Of a stretch of 64,000 nucleotides of DNA, positions 34,341 to 43,409 are shown in pieces; within the stretch, counting starts at the first letter, position 1, and each line of letters opens with the position of its first letter. A program made the translations under genes and the position numbers. The notes below the pieces were generated by a model. The model searched no databases. It saw nothing but the letters and a program-made list of their open reading frames with translations, and had not been told where the DNA came from. The DNA comes from Pseudomonas cremoris (GTDB lineage: Bacteria > Pseudomonadota > Gammaproteobacteria > Pseudomonadales > Pseudomonadaceae): positions 1-64,000 of the forward strand of contig NZ_JAAXCY010000008.1 of NCBI RefSeq assembly GCF_014230465.1, given 5' to 3'.

Positions 34341-35258
34341 ATGTCTCTGACCTTGCGCCAAGTCCGCTACTTCGTTGCCACCGCCGAAATCGGCCAGATT
34401 TCCCAGGCGGCGATTCACCTGAATATCTCCCAGTCGGCGGTCACCACCGCCATCAAGGAACTGGAAGCCATGCTCGGCGTGCAATTGTTTGTGCGTTCGG
34501 CCCAGGGCATGAACCTCACTGACGCCGGGCGGCATTTCCTCAACCGCGCCTACGTGATCCTGCGCAGCGTGGACGACGCACTCAACAGCCCACTGCCCGA
34601 CTATCGCGCCAGCGGCGTACTGCGTCTGGCCGCCAGCTACACGGTGCTGGGTTACTTCCTGCCCCACCACCTGCAACGCATCGAGCACTGGCACCCGGAC
34701 GTGACCATCGAGGTGTTTGAGCAGGAACGCCAGGCCATCGAGCAAGGCTTGCTGGACGGCCAGTTCGACATGGCCGTGGTGCTCACCGCCAACCTCACCC
34801 ACCCGGATATCGTCTCCGAAATCCTCTTCAACTCGGAGCGCCGCCTGTGGCTGCCCAGCCATCATCCGCTGTGCGAGCGCGGTGCCGTGAGCCTGTCGGA
34901 TGTGGCGCAAGAACCTTACATCCTGCTCACCGTCGATGAGGCCGAGCACAGCGCGATGCGCTATTGGGAGCAGGCTGGGCAAACCCCCCAGGTGCGTTTG
35001 CGCACCAGTTCGGTGGAGGCCGTGCGCAGCATGGTTGCCAATGGCAGTGGCGTGGCGATCCTGTCAGACCTGGTGCACCGGCCATGGTCCCTGGAGGGCA
35101 AGCGCATCGAGACGCTGACGGTGACCGACCCCGTCACGCCGATGAGCGTCGGCCTGGCCTGGCACCGCGAACGTGCGTTCACCCCGGCCATGCAAGCGGT
35201 GCGCGATTACTTCCACGACGCGTTCCTGACGCCGCAGCAGTTGTCGGCACGGCGTTAG
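34341..35258 (+). CDS. LysR-type regulator next to pxpABC
   Basis: A 305-residue LysR protein. The HTH is [44 protein letters not shown] (residues 3-46), followed by a complete effector domain ([22 protein letters not shown] and [20 protein letters not shown]). It is divergent from pxpABC and the repeated ATCAGATA motifs lie between them, so I infer it activates 5-oxoproline use. Its stop overlaps the stop of the convergent LysR gene by four bases. Confidence 0.9.
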   Translation: MSLTLRQVRYFVATAEIGQISQAAIHLNISQSAVTTAIKELEAMLGVQLFVRSAQGMNLTDAGRHFLNRAYVILRSVDDALNSPLPDYRASGVLRLAASYTVLGYFLPHHLQRIEHWHPDVTIEVFEQERQAIEQGLLDGQFDMAVVLTANLTHPDIVSEILFNSERRLWLPSHHPLCERGAVSLSDVAQEPYILLTVDEAEHSAMRYWEQAGQTPQVRLRTSSVEAVRSMVANGSGVAILSDLVHRPWSLEGKRIETLTVTDPVTPMSVGLAWHRERAFTPAMQAVRDYFHDAFLTPQQLSARR

Positions 35259-36151
35259 AGCTGGGACTGCAAGAGCCCGGCCAGCCAATCCATGAACACC
35301 CGCACCCGCTGGGGTAAGTGGCGTTGGCCGGCGTATAACAAGGACACGTCCAACGGCGGCGCCGGGTAATCGGGCAACAGCGCCACCAGTTCACCGCTGG
35401 CCAATAATTCGCGAATCCCCAGCGCTGGCACCTGAGTAATGCCAAAGCCTCCCAGGCACGCGACTCGGTAGGCATCCGTGCTATTGACTGTGACCCGCCC
35501 CGCCATAGGCACGCGGTGCACCTTGTTGCCCTGCACGTATTCGAAGCCCGGCGAACGCGAGCCCAGAGGCCGTACGTAATGCACCAACTGATGGTGCGCC
35601 AGGTCGGCCAGCGTTGTAGGCACGCCGTAACGTTGCAGGTAAGCCGCGCTCGCGCAGTTGATCATCGGCATGCTGCACAGCAGCCGCGCCACCACCGTCT
35701 GGTCTGGCTGCGCGCCCACTCGCAGCACGCAATCGAACCCCTCGGCGAGCAGGTCGACCTGGCGGTCGGTGCTGCTGATTTCCAGCTCGATCAGCGGGTG
35801 GGCATCCATGAATTCGGGCAGGCGCGGCAGGATCAGTTCCCGCGCCATCACATTGGGCATGTCCACGCGAATCCGCCCGCTAAGTTGGGCTTCATCCTGG
35901 CGAAACAGCCCTTCCAGTTCTTCCATGTGCGACAGCAAATCCTTGCTGCGCTCATACAGCACGCGACCATCCTGGGTCGCCTGCACCTTGCGCGTGGTGC
36001 GTTGCAGCAGGCGCGTGCCGAGCAGTTCTTCCAGCGCCTGCACATGCTCGGACACGGTGGAGCGTGGCAACCCCAGGCTTTCGCCGGCGCCGGTAAAGCT
36101 CGACAGTTCGGTAACGCGCACGAAGGTACGCAGCAACTCTAATTTGTTCAT
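35255..36151 (-). CDS. LysR-type transcriptional regulator (CrgA-like)
   Basis: A 298-residue LysR protein with HTH LELLRTFVRVTELSSFTGAGESLGLPRSTVSEHVQALEELLGTRLLQRTTRKVQATQDGRVLYE (residues 3-66). The RLLQRTTRKVxxTxxG stretch and the effector-domain text FDCVLRVGAQPDQTVVARLL are those of the CrgA/PecT-like branch, which often controls an adjacent dehydrogenase or efflux gene. It is divergent from the SDR gene at 36257 with 105 bases between starts. Confidence 0.9.
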   Translation of the reverse strand: MNKLELLRTFVRVTELSSFTGAGESLGLPRSTVSEHVQALEELLGTRLLQRTTRKVQATQDGRVLYERSKDLLSHMEELEGLFRQDEAQLSGRIRVDMPNVMARELILPRLPEFMDAHPLIELEISSTDRQVDLLAEGFDCVLRVGAQPDQTVVARLLCSMPMINCASAAYLQRYGVPTTLADLAHHQLVHYVRPLGSRSPGFEYVQGNKVHRVPMAGRVTVNSTDAYRVACLGGFGITQVPALGIRELLASGELVALLPDYPAPPLDVSLLYAGQRHLPQRVRVFMDWLAGLLQSQL

Positions 36152-36256
36152 TGGATTGTTCGCCTTATCCGGCCAGTGATTCCGGCATAGCCCTGTTTAT
36201 CACGTTACAGGCGGACAAATACACTCTCTCCAACGATCACCTGAGAGGACTGCACC

Positions 36257-37015
36257 ATGACCCGTAAAATCGCACTCATCACTGGCGCCAGCCGTGGCCT
36301 GGGCAAAAGCGCTGCCCTGCACCTGGCGGCGCAGGGCGTCGATATCATCGGCACCTACCACAGCGCTGCGGGCGAAGCCCAAGCGGTGGTCGAGCAAATC
36401 GAAGCCTTGGGTGGCCGCGCCGCCATGCTGCGCCTGGATGTGAGCCAGAGCGCAACCTTCAACGATTTCGTTGGCGAAGTCGGCAACGTTCTCAAGGATG
36501 TTTTCGCACAGGATCACTTCAACTTTCTGATCAATAACGCCGGGATTGGCGCGCATGCCAGCTTTGCCGAAACCACCGAAGAACAGTTCGACCAACTGCT
36601 GGCGATCCAATTCAAAGGCCCGTTTTTCCTGACCCAGAAGCTGTTGCCGTTGATCAGCGACGGCGGCCGCATCCTTAATATTTCCAGCGGTTTGGCGCGG
36701 TTCAGCCTGCCGGGTTATGCGGCGTATGCGGCGATGAAAGGTGCGATGGAAGTGCTCACCCGCTATCAGGCCAAAGAGTTGGGCGGGCGTGGCATCACCG
36801 TGAATATCCTTGCGCCCGGCGCCATCGAAACCGACTTCGGCGGCGGCGCCGTACGCGACAACGCCGCCCTCAACACCATGGTTGCCAACAACACCGCGCT
36901 GGGTCGCGCCGGCCTGCCGGATGACATTGGCGGGGCCATTTCCACCCTGCTGGCCGATGGCAGCAACTGGATCACTGGTCAGCGCATTGAGGCTTCGGGC
37001 GGGATGTTTCTTTGA
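36257..37015 (+). CDS. Short-chain dehydrogenase/reductase
   Basis: A 252-residue classical SDR. The NAD(P)-binding motif is ITGASRGLGKSAAL (TGxxxGxG, residues 8-21), NNAG is at ~97-100, catalytic Ser lies in ILNISSGLARF, and YxxxK is YAAYAAMKGAM (Tyr ~157, Lys ~161). The closing GSNWITGQRIEASGGMFL is typical of the glucose/3-oxoacyl-type SDRs. GAGAGGA precedes the ATG. It is controlled, by inference, by the divergent LysR gene. Its 3' end overlaps the convergent PACE gene by 44 bases. Confidence 0.92.
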   Translation: MTRKIALITGASRGLGKSAALHLAAQGVDIIGTYHSAAGEAQAVVEQIEALGGRAAMLRLDVSQSATFNDFVGEVGNVLKDVFAQDHFNFLINNAGIGAHASFAETTEEQFDQLLAIQFKGPFFLTQKLLPLISDGGRILNISSGLARFSLPGYAAYAAMKGAMEVLTRYQAKELGGRGITVNILAPGAIETDFGGGAVRDNAALNTMVANNTALGRAGLPDDIGGAISTLLADGSNWITGQRIEASGGMFL

Positions 37016-37466
37016 CTCGCAGCAGCTTCTCGCGCAGCACGTCATAGCCCCAGTGATACACATAGGTGTACGGCAGGAAAAACAGCAGTACGCCTATGTC
37101 GAGCATAAACGCCTGCATCAGGCTGATATTCAGCCACGCGGCGATCAGCGGCACGGCGACGATAATCAGCCCGCCTTCGAACATCAGCGCATGCAGCACC
37201 CGCGTCCCTGCGCCGCCGGACAGTTGCAGGCGCACCTTCAAGCGGTCGAACAGGCTGTTGAAAATGATGTTCCACGTCAGCGCCAGCAGGCTCAAGCCTA
37301 AGGTGACCGCGCCCATTTCCAGGGCTGGGCGGCCGGTGATCCACACCAGCAGCGGTGTACAGATCAATAGGGCCAAGCCCTCAAAACCCAGGGCTTGGCA
37401 AACACGTTCAGTAATCGACTTGGTAGGGCTCATAACCTGCGCTCGTTGAGTGAAGAGTGTTGCCAT
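36972..37466 (-). CDS. PACE-family efflux transporter
   Basis: A 164-residue inner-membrane protein with the duplicated chlorhexidine-efflux (BTP) domain. Four membrane helices are visible (LGFEGLALLICTPLLVWITG, MGAVTLGLSLLALTWNIIFN, LMFEGGLIIVAVPLIAAWL, MLDIGVLLFFLPYTYVYHWG). The repeated signatures [FA]EG at the first and third helices and WNxxFN...W.YD mark the PACE family, whose members export biocides such as chlorhexidine or, physiologically, short diamines, in exchange for protons. ATG 37466 has AAGGGG five bases upstream. A divergent LysR gene probably controls it. Confidence 0.9.
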   Translation of the reverse strand: MATLFTQRAQVMSPTKSITERVCQALGFEGLALLICTPLLVWITGRPALEMGAVTLGLSLLALTWNIIFNSLFDRLKVRLQLSGGAGTRVLHALMFEGGLIIVAVPLIAAWLNISLMQAFMLDIGVLLFFLPYTYVYHWGYDVLREKLLRVKETSRPKPQCADQ

Positions 37467-37522
37467 GATTACCCCTTGAACCGATACTTCATAATCAATA
37501 ACCATCGATCAAGGCGATACTT

Positions 37523-38377
37523 ATGGCCTCCAATGAAGTGCTGCAGGCGTTTGTGCAGGCGGCCACCCAGGGTTCGTTTTCGGCGGCTGCGCGCAAGCTG
37601 GGCAAGAGCCAGTCCACCGTCAGCGCGGCAGTGGCGAGCCTGGAGATTGACCTGGATGTGGTGCTGTTCGACCGCAGCAGCCGCAAGCCGACGTTGACGC
37701 CTGCGGGCCACGTATTGCTGCAACGTGCCGAGCAGGTCCTGGACGCCAGCAGCCGCCTGGAACTCACGGCGAGCCAATTGTCCCAGGGCCTGGAGCCGAA
37801 GCTGACCATCGCCATGTCCGATACCTACCAGTCCGACCGCTTCGAAATCGCGCTGAAAGTCTTTGAGCAGCGCTATCCCGACCTTGAGTTGGAATGCCTG
37901 ATCGCTGAATGCGAAGACCTGATCGACCTGGTGCAAAGTGGCCGCGCGCACATCGCATTCATCGAAAAACAGGAGGTTTACCCGCCCGACCTCACGGGGG
38001 CGCCGGTGGAAGAACGCACGGAAATTGCGTTATTCGTTTCTCCCGGACACCCATTGGCCACGCAGGAAAATATCTCCGCCGATACCCTGCGGCAACACCG
38101 TGAACTGCGCCTGGCCAGCATCATCAACCCCACTGAAATCCGCGCCAGCGGGCGTGTATGGTCGGCGCCCAGTTACCTGATGCTGATGGAAATGGCCCAG
38201 TTGGGGTTTGGCTGGACGCCGCTACCGCGCTGGCTGGTGGAGCGCTTTGATCGCGGGCAATTGGTGGAGCTCAAGGCGCGCAGTTGGCCGCGCTTTGTAG
38301 CGGTGGATGCGCTGTGGTCGCGGCATCACCCGCCGGGGCCGGCGGGGAGTTGGTTGCTGGGCAAGATGCTCGAATGA
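37523..38377 (+). CDS. LysR-type transcriptional regulator
   Basis: A 284-residue LysR protein; HTH EVLQAFVQAATQGSFSAAARKLGKSQSTVSAAVASLEIDLDVVLFDRSSRKPTLTPAG (residues 5-62). The effector domain contains LECLIAECEDLIDLVQSGRAHIAFI. It is divergent from the PACE gene with 56 bases between the starts, the arrangement seen for PACE pumps and their LysR activators (as with AceR/AceI), so it probably activates that pump. Confidence 0.9.
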   Translation: MASNEVLQAFVQAATQGSFSAAARKLGKSQSTVSAAVASLEIDLDVVLFDRSSRKPTLTPAGHVLLQRAEQVLDASSRLELTASQLSQGLEPKLTIAMSDTYQSDRFEIALKVFEQRYPDLELECLIAECEDLIDLVQSGRAHIAFIEKQEVYPPDLTGAPVEERTEIALFVSPGHPLATQENISADTLRQHRELRLASIINPTEIRASGRVWSAPSYLMLMEMAQLGFGWTPLPRWLVERFDRGQLVELKARSWPRFVAVDALWSRHHPPGPAGSWLLGKMLE

Positions 38378-38407
38378 TGAACGCTCACCTGAAGACAATT
38401 AAGATCC

Positions 38408-38501
38408 AAATGTGGGAGCGGGCTTGCTCGCGAATGCGCTGGATCAGTCAATTTATCTGTGACTGACACACCGCATTCGCGAGCAAGCCCGCTCCCACAT
38501 T
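38408..38501. repeat. REP doublet (main family)
   Basis: AAATGTGGGAGCGGGCTTGC and its complement flank CTGGATCAGTCAATTTATCTGTGACTGACACACC. It lies between two convergent LysR genes. Confidence 0.9.
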
Positions 38502-38527
38502 GGACTTCCTTTGGCTTTAGAGTGGGG

Positions 38528-39370
38528 TCAGGCCGCTGAAAGCTGCGGCGGTCGGTGGTTCTGGAAGTACTCGTGCAAGGCACGCAACGCCGGTAGCTCC
38601 AAGGCTTGCGCAGCAAAGCACAACCCCACCCGCCGGGTCGGCGCCGGCAAGTGCCACTCCCGAATCACCACCCCGGCGCGCTCCACCGCCAGCGATTGCG
38701 GCAACATGGCCACGCCCACACCGGCCGCCACCATATGCAACGCTTGGGTCAACGACCCGGCATGCCCGGCCACCGCTTGCGGCGAGCGGCCGTAGAGCGC
38801 CATCAAGCGTTGATGGGAATCGTGTTGCGGGCAGGTGATCCAGTCTTCAATCGGCGCCCAGGCTTGCTCGTGGCCCGCCTTGGCCATCGGATGGCTGGCT
38901 GGTAACGCCATCACGTAGGACTCTTCCCAAAGCGGCAGGAATAGCTCGTCCTCGCAGCACATTTCCTCCACCGCCAAGCGACCCTCGCCTTCGCAGCCTT
39001 CCTGCAACGTCAGCAGCAACCCGGGCAAGCCCTGGTGCGCCATACGCAGGAAGGTTTCGATCTGGCTGTCGGCAATATCGCCTTCCACACCCAGCTCCAA
39101 GGCAACCCGATTTTCGCGCCCGCGAAACAGGCGGCTCAACGCATCGGTTTCGGCCACCATGCGCCGTGCCTGGGGATACAGCACCCGCGCTTCGCCGCTC
39201 ACCTCCACCCCCCGGGGCTGACGCACGAACAGCGCCACGCCCAGCTCGTCTTCCAGTTGCTTGATGGTCACCGACAAGGTCGGCTGGCTGATAAACAAAC
39301 GCTGGGCGGCTGCGGTGATATTGCGTTCTTCGAACACCGCGAGAAATGCCTTGAGGTGGCGAACATCCAT
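38528..39370 (-). CDS. LysR-type transcriptional regulator (CynR/CbbR-like)
   Basis: A 280-residue LysR protein starting MDVRHLKAFLAVFEERNITAAAQRLFISQPTLSVTIKQLEDELGVALFVRQPRGVEVSGEA. I choose ATG 39370; the frame extending to 39442 adds 24 unlikely residues. The effector domain includes LPGLLLTLQEGCEGE and a Cys pair in MCCEDELFL. It is divergent from the SDR gene at 39483 and is its likely regulator. Confidence 0.88.
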   Translation of the reverse strand: MDVRHLKAFLAVFEERNITAAAQRLFISQPTLSVTIKQLEDELGVALFVRQPRGVEVSGEARVLYPQARRMVAETDALSRLFRGRENRVALELGVEGDIADSQIETFLRMAHQGLPGLLLTLQEGCEGEGRLAVEEMCCEDELFLPLWEESYVMALPASHPMAKAGHEQAWAPIEDWITCPQHDSHQRLMALYGRSPQAVAGHAGSLTQALHMVAAGVGVAMLPQSLAVERAGVVIREWHLPAPTRRVGLCFAAQALELPALRALHEYFQNHRPPQLSAA

Positions 39371-39482
39371 AGCTTTATCCGATAGCAGACAGAGGAATAA
39401 GGCATTTTTCAGCCTCGTCGACGCTAAATATACTGCGCCCACGCTTTAAGTTATCGGTTTTTCTTATTTCAGGAGTAGGTTC

Positions 39483-40208
39483 ATGAGCAAGCCACTGATC
39501 ATCATCACCGGCGCCAGTTCCGGCATCGGCGATGCCACCGCCCGCCGTTTGTCGGCCGCCGGCCACCCATTGTTGCTGCTGGCGCGACGCATCGACCGCC
39601 TTAACGATCTGGGCCTGCCAAACACCTTGAACCGTGGCGTCGACATCACCGACCGCGCCGCCTTGGTCGCCGCCGTGCAGGAAGCCGAAGCGCAATTCGG
39701 GCCGGCCGATGCATTGATCAACAATGCCGGCGTGATGCTGCTGGGCGCGGTCAGCGAGCAAGACCCGGCGCAGTGGGAGCAGATGCTCGATGTAAACGTG
39801 AAAGGCCTGCTCAACGGTATTCATGCAGTCGCCGGCAGCATGGTAGCGCGTAAAGGCGGCACCATTATCAACGTCAGCTCCGTGGCCGGGCGCAAGACCT
39901 TCCCGAATCACGTCGCCTATGTAGGCACCAAGTTCGCCGTGCATGGGATTTCGGAAAACCTGCGTGAAGAATTGTCCCCCAGCAACGTACGCGTGATCAC
40001 CATCGCCCCGGGCGCGGTGGAAACCGAGCTGCTCAGCCACACCACCGACGAAGCGATCAAAACCGGTTACCAGGCCTGGAAACAGGACATGGGCGGCACC
40101 GTGCTCAGCGCCGATGACGTGGCCTCGGCAATTGCCTACGCCTACCAGCAGCCGCAACACGTGTGCATTCGCGAGATCGTGCTGGCGGCGACGCGTCAGC
40201 AGCCGTAA
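39483..40208 (+). CDS. Short-chain dehydrogenase/reductase
   Basis: A 241-residue SDR. TGxxxGIG is IITGASSGIGDATARRLSAAG (residues 7-27), NNAG is at ~80-83, catalytic Ser is in IINVSSVAGRKTFPNHVAYVGTKFAVHG with Tyr and Lys of YxxxK (YVGTK). IAPGAVETELLSHTTD follows the cofactor loop. The family matches serine 3-dehydrogenase/YdfG-like reductases; the substrate is not determinable. AGGAG is 8 bases upstream of the ATG. It lies divergent from a LysR gene. Confidence 0.92.
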   Translation: MSKPLIIITGASSGIGDATARRLSAAGHPLLLLARRIDRLNDLGLPNTLNRGVDITDRAALVAAVQEAEAQFGPADALINNAGVMLLGAVSEQDPAQWEQMLDVNVKGLLNGIHAVAGSMVARKGGTIINVSSVAGRKTFPNHVAYVGTKFAVHGISENLREELSPSNVRVITIAPGAVETELLSHTTDEAIKTGYQAWKQDMGGTVLSADDVASAIAYAYQQPQHVCIREIVLAATRQQP

Positions 40209-40209
40209 G

Positions 40210-40689
40210 TCACTCGCCCATCCCTTCGGTGACCAACGTCACCAGCCGGTCGAGGCTCTGGCCCCAGCCGTCGTGAAAGCCCATGGCCTCATGGGCTTTT
40301 TTGTCTTCGGCGGTCCAATGCATGGCGCGGGCGGTATAGAGGGTCTTGTTGCCCTCGACTTCCTGCAGGGTGACTTCGGCGGTCATGAACGGCTTGCCTG
40401 ACGGAATCCAACCGGGCGTGAACGCATCGGTAAACACCAGGCGCCGCGGCGCGACAATCTCCAGGAACACGCCCTGGGTCGGGTATTCGCTGCCATCCGG
40501 CGCACGCATCAGGGTGCGAAACAGCCCACCCACCCACAGGTTCATTTCGCACTCCGGGGTGGTCATGCCGTGGGGCCCCCACCACTGTTGCAGCAAGGCA
40601 GGCTCGGTCCAGGCCCGAAACACCCGGCTGCGGGGTGCGTCGATCACACGGCTGATAGACAGTTCGAATTCGGCAGGTTGGGCAGACAT
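40210..40689 (-). CDS. SRPBCC/AHSA1-domain protein
   Basis: A 159-residue protein with an START-like (Bet v 1) fold of the AHSA1 type. The opening ISRVIDAPRSRVFRAWTEPALLQQWWGPHGMTTP is the family signature and the end WGQSLDRLVTLV is the usual last helix. The hydrophobic cavity binds unknown ligands; Hsp90-activating or polyketide-cyclase roles are suggested for relatives without proof. GGAGG lies upstream of the start. It ends one base after the convergent SDR gene stop. Confidence 0.88.
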   Translation of the reverse strand: MSAQPAEFELSISRVIDAPRSRVFRAWTEPALLQQWWGPHGMTTPECEMNLWVGGLFRTLMRAPDGSEYPTQGVFLEIVAPRRLVFTDAFTPGWIPSGKPFMTAEVTLQEVEGNKTLYTARAMHWTAEDKKAHEAMGFHDGWGQSLDRLVTLVTEGMGE

Positions 40690-40831
40690 GGGGTAAACCT
40701 CCTGAGTCTTGGGGTTGTTGTGGTCAGGGATTCAGTGGGCGAACGGTATTCACTATAGTTCGTGGTCGACCGGAGCAACGCCAAAACCGCTAGAATCGCC
40801 GCCTCTGTGTAGTCTTTGGGACGCCCCCCCG

Positions 40832-41332
40832 ATGGAAACCCGCCTCGTCCCCTATGAGACGCTGAGCAACGCGCAAAAACAGCAGCTCGACACCCTGCAA
40901 GTGCATCCCGAGCAACTGGCGTTTTCCGGCGATATCTACTGCGCGCTGAACAGCCTGCTGGTCAACCCCAACCCTGCCAGCGTCAAGGGCTTCGTCCTGC
41001 TCGCAGGCGATCTGCCCGTGGCCTTCCTGTTGCTGAAGCGCCCTCCTTGCCTGCCCCATTGGGCCGATGAACACAGCGCCACGCTGCATGCTTTGCAAGT
41101 GGATCGCGCGCAACAAGGCCGAGGATTTGGCAAGGCGTGCCTGCAGGCGCTGCCGGAGGCGGCGTTGCTGGCGTGGCCGCAGATCAAGGGGCTGGAGTTG
41201 TCGGTAGATGCGGACAACGTGGCGGCGATGGGGTTGTATCTGACGACTGGCTGGGTGGACAGCGGGGAGGCGTACAGGGGGCGGATTGGGCATGAACGAC
41301 GGTTAAGGTGGGTGTTAAATCCACAACGCTGA
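40832..41332 (+). CDS. GNAT-family N-acetyltransferase
   Basis: A 166-residue acetyltransferase. The acetyl-CoA motif is LHALQVDRAQQGRGFGKACLQAL (residues ~88-110, with QxxGRG), and LELSVDADNVAAMGLYLTTGWVDSGEA is the typical motif B/C region. The substrate is unknown. ATG 40832 (METRLVPYE) is used, although no strong Shine-Dalgarno precedes it. The stop codon overlaps the first base of the long palindrome at 41332. Confidence 0.85.
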   Translation: METRLVPYETLSNAQKQQLDTLQVHPEQLAFSGDIYCALNSLLVNPNPASVKGFVLLAGDLPVAFLLLKRPPCLPHWADEHSATLHALQVDRAQQGRGFGKACLQALPEAALLAWPQIKGLELSVDADNVAAMGLYLTTGWVDSGEAYRGRIGHERRLRWVLNPQR

Positions 41333-41381
41333 TGTCACGTAAACATGACATTCAGAAGTACATGTCTTGTTTACGTGACAT
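41332..41381. repeat. 50-base imperfect palindrome between convergent genes
   Basis: ATGTCACGTAAACA is exactly complementary to TGTTTACGTGACAT, and the next six bases (TGACAT/ATGTCT) pair with one mismatch, giving a ~20-bp stem around the loop TCAGAAGTAC. There is no T tract. It lies between convergent genes (GNAT and GyrI-like), so it may end both transcripts, but the AT-rich sequence differs from all REP elements here. Confidence 0.6.
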
Positions 41382-41392
41382 TGGCTGCGGCT

Positions 41393-41875
41393 TCAGCCTC
41401 TTTCGCCCACCGGTAGCCAGATTTCCACCGTCCCGGTGCCCTTGCGCACATCAAAATCGGCGCTGTAACGCTCGAAGTCCGCCCCCATCACCTTGTAACC
41501 CGAGTGCGGCAACCACTCGAACATGATGCGTTCGTACGTTTGCTCAAACGCCTGCACCGGCCCGTAATGCGGGAACACGGCATAGTTGAGCGGCGGTATT
41601 TCGATAAACTCAAAGTTGCCCGGCACGTCGCTTTTACTCGGTACTTCCACCCCGGCCATGTAATCGAATTCGCCGTGACTGGGGTTATGGCACACGCCGT
41701 AAGTCACCCCGCCGACGCGCTTCTTGATGTCCTTGATGCAGGTGTCGAACAACTCCCACAGCTTGGGGATATCCCCCACGGTGGCTTTTGAATAACGCCC
41801 CTGCACCCCGGCGATCACCAAGGCTTTACCCGCTTCCATGCGTGGCTCCAGCGGTTGTTTTGTCTGCTGATCCAT
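41393..41875 (-). CDS. GyrI-like/AraC effector-binding domain protein
   Basis: A 160-residue stand-alone effector-binding (Bac_rhamnosid/SHS2-like GyrI) domain. The text LWELFDTCIKDIKKRVGGVTYGVCHNP and the repeated motif ALNYAVFPHYGPVQAFEQTYERIMFEWLPHSGYKVMGADFERYSADFD are typical, as is the end VEIWLPVG. Such proteins bind aromatic or cationic small molecules or inhibit DNA gyrase. There is no HTH, so it is not a regulator by itself. AAGGAG lies 9 bases before the ATG. Convergent with the GNAT gene. Confidence 0.85.
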   Translation of the reverse strand: MDQQTKQPLEPRMEAGKALVIAGVQGRYSKATVGDIPKLWELFDTCIKDIKKRVGGVTYGVCHNPSHGEFDYMAGVEVPSKSDVPGNFEFIEIPPLNYAVFPHYGPVQAFEQTYERIMFEWLPHSGYKVMGADFERYSADFDVRKGTGTVEIWLPVGERG

Positions 41876-42071
41876 ACGAACAGTCTCCTTCTTATGAGGG
41901 AACAAACCCGCATCGAGTATAGGGGCATATCCGCGCCGTACTCCATGCAGAAATTTTTCCTACGCATCTGGACAACTGGCCATCACCGACCGTATTGTCT
42001 GCCCCGCAGGCCACCGCAGTGGCCGACGTCGCTCGGACGGTTCCGGGCGCTTACGTACTTCGAGGCAACAA

Positions 42072-43289
42072 ATGGCAGACCAAGGTTCGCCGCGCCGCTT
42101 TGCGCGCATAGATCGACTCCCCCCTTACGTTTTCAATATCACTGCCGAGCTGAAGATGGCTGCGCGTCGGCGCGGCGAAGACATCATCGACTTGAGCATG
42201 GGTAACCCTGACGGCGCCACACCTCCTCACATCGTGGAGAAGATGGTCACCGTCGCCCAGCGTGAAGACACCCACGGCTACTCCACCTCCAAAGGCATTC
42301 CGCGTCTGCGCCGGGCGATTTCACGCTGGTACAAAGACCGCTATGAAGTGGACATCGACCCTGAGTCGGAAGCCATCGTGACCATCGGTTCCAAGGAAGG
42401 CCTGGCGCACTTGATGCTGGCCACCCTGGACCAGGGCGACACGGTGCTGGTGCCAAACCCGAGCTACCCGATTCACATCTACGGTGCCGTGATTGCCGGC
42501 GCCCAGGTGCGTTCGGTGCCGCTGATTCCGGGCGTGGACTTCTTCGCCGAGTTGGAACGGGCGATTCGCGGTTCGATCCCCAAGCCGAAGATGATGATCC
42601 TCGGATTCCCGTCCAACCCGACCGCGCAGTGCGTGGAGTTGGACTTCTTTGAGCGTGTTATCGCCCTGGCCAAGCAGTACGACGTGCTGGTGGTGCACGA
42701 CCTGGCCTACGCCGACATCGTCTACGACGGCTGGAAAGCCCCGTCGATCATGCAGGTACCAGGCGCCAAGGACATTGCGGTGGAGTTCTTTACCCTGTCC
42801 AAGAGCTACAACATGGCGGGCTGGCGCATCGGCTTCATGGTGGGCAACCCGGAACTGGTCAACGCCCTGGCACGCATCAAGAGCTACCACGACTACGGCA
42901 CGTTCACGCCGCTGCAAGTGGCCGCCATTGCGGCATTGGAAGGCGACCAGCAGTGCGTGAAAGACATTGCCGAGCAGTACCGCCAGCGCCGCAATGTGCT
43001 GGTCAAGGGCCTGCATGAGCTGGGTTGGATGGTGGAGAATCCGAAGGCGTCGATGTACGTCTGGGCCAAGATTCCCGAGCAGTACGCTGCCATGGGTTCG
43101 CTGGAATTTGCCAAGAAGCTGCTGCTGGAGGCGAAGGTGTGCGTGTCGCCGGGCATCGGGTTTGGTGAGTATGGCGATGATCATGTGCGCTTTGCGCTGA
43201 TCGAGAACCAGGACCGGATTCGGCAGGCGGTGCGGGGGATTCGCGGGATGTTTCGGGCGGATGGGCTGGTCCCGAAAACCGGAGCCTAA
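42072..43289 (+). CDS. alaC: Alanine transaminase AlaC
   Basis: A 405-residue PLP-dependent fold-type I aminotransferase, making alanine from pyruvate and glutamate. The N-terminus [46 protein letters not shown] is characteristic of AlaC. Cofactor contacts are [11 protein letters not shown] and the Schiff-base Lys in [20 protein letters not shown] (~residue 243). The start has a purine-rich GGCAACAA stretch upstream. The gene is alone, followed by a REP doublet. Confidence 0.93.
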   Translation: MADQGSPRRFARIDRLPPYVFNITAELKMAARRRGEDIIDLSMGNPDGATPPHIVEKMVTVAQREDTHGYSTSKGIPRLRRAISRWYKDRYEVDIDPESEAIVTIGSKEGLAHLMLATLDQGDTVLVPNPSYPIHIYGAVIAGAQVRSVPLIPGVDFFAELERAIRGSIPKPKMMILGFPSNPTAQCVELDFFERVIALAKQYDVLVVHDLAYADIVYDGWKAPSIMQVPGAKDIAVEFFTLSKSYNMAGWRIGFMVGNPELVNALARIKSYHDYGTFTPLQVAAIAALEGDQQCVKDIAEQYRQRRNVLVKGLHELGWMVENPKASMYVWAKIPEQYAAMGSLEFAKKLLLEAKVCVSPGIGFGEYGDDHVRFALIENQDRIRQAVRGIRGMFRADGLVPKTGA

Positions 43290-43297
43290 CTCGATCT

Positions 43298-43390
43298 AAA
43301 TGTGGGAGCGGGCTTGCTCGCGAATGCGCAGTGTCAGTCAACAGATTCATTGCTGATCTACCGCATTCGCGAGCAAGCCCGCTCCCACAG
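43298..43390. repeat. REP doublet (main family)
   Basis: AAATGTGGGAGCGGGCTTGC and the complement enclose GCAGTGTCAGTCAACAGATTCATTGCTGATCTACC. It lies between the convergent alaC and gluconate permease genes. Confidence 0.9.
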
Positions 43391-43409
43391 TTGTTTTGTG
43401 GTGTACCTG

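Noticed and set aside
41332..41381. Integron attC or attachment site at the 50-base palindrome
   Set aside because: No GTTRRRY-type core, no integrase and no cassette genes are present nearby.
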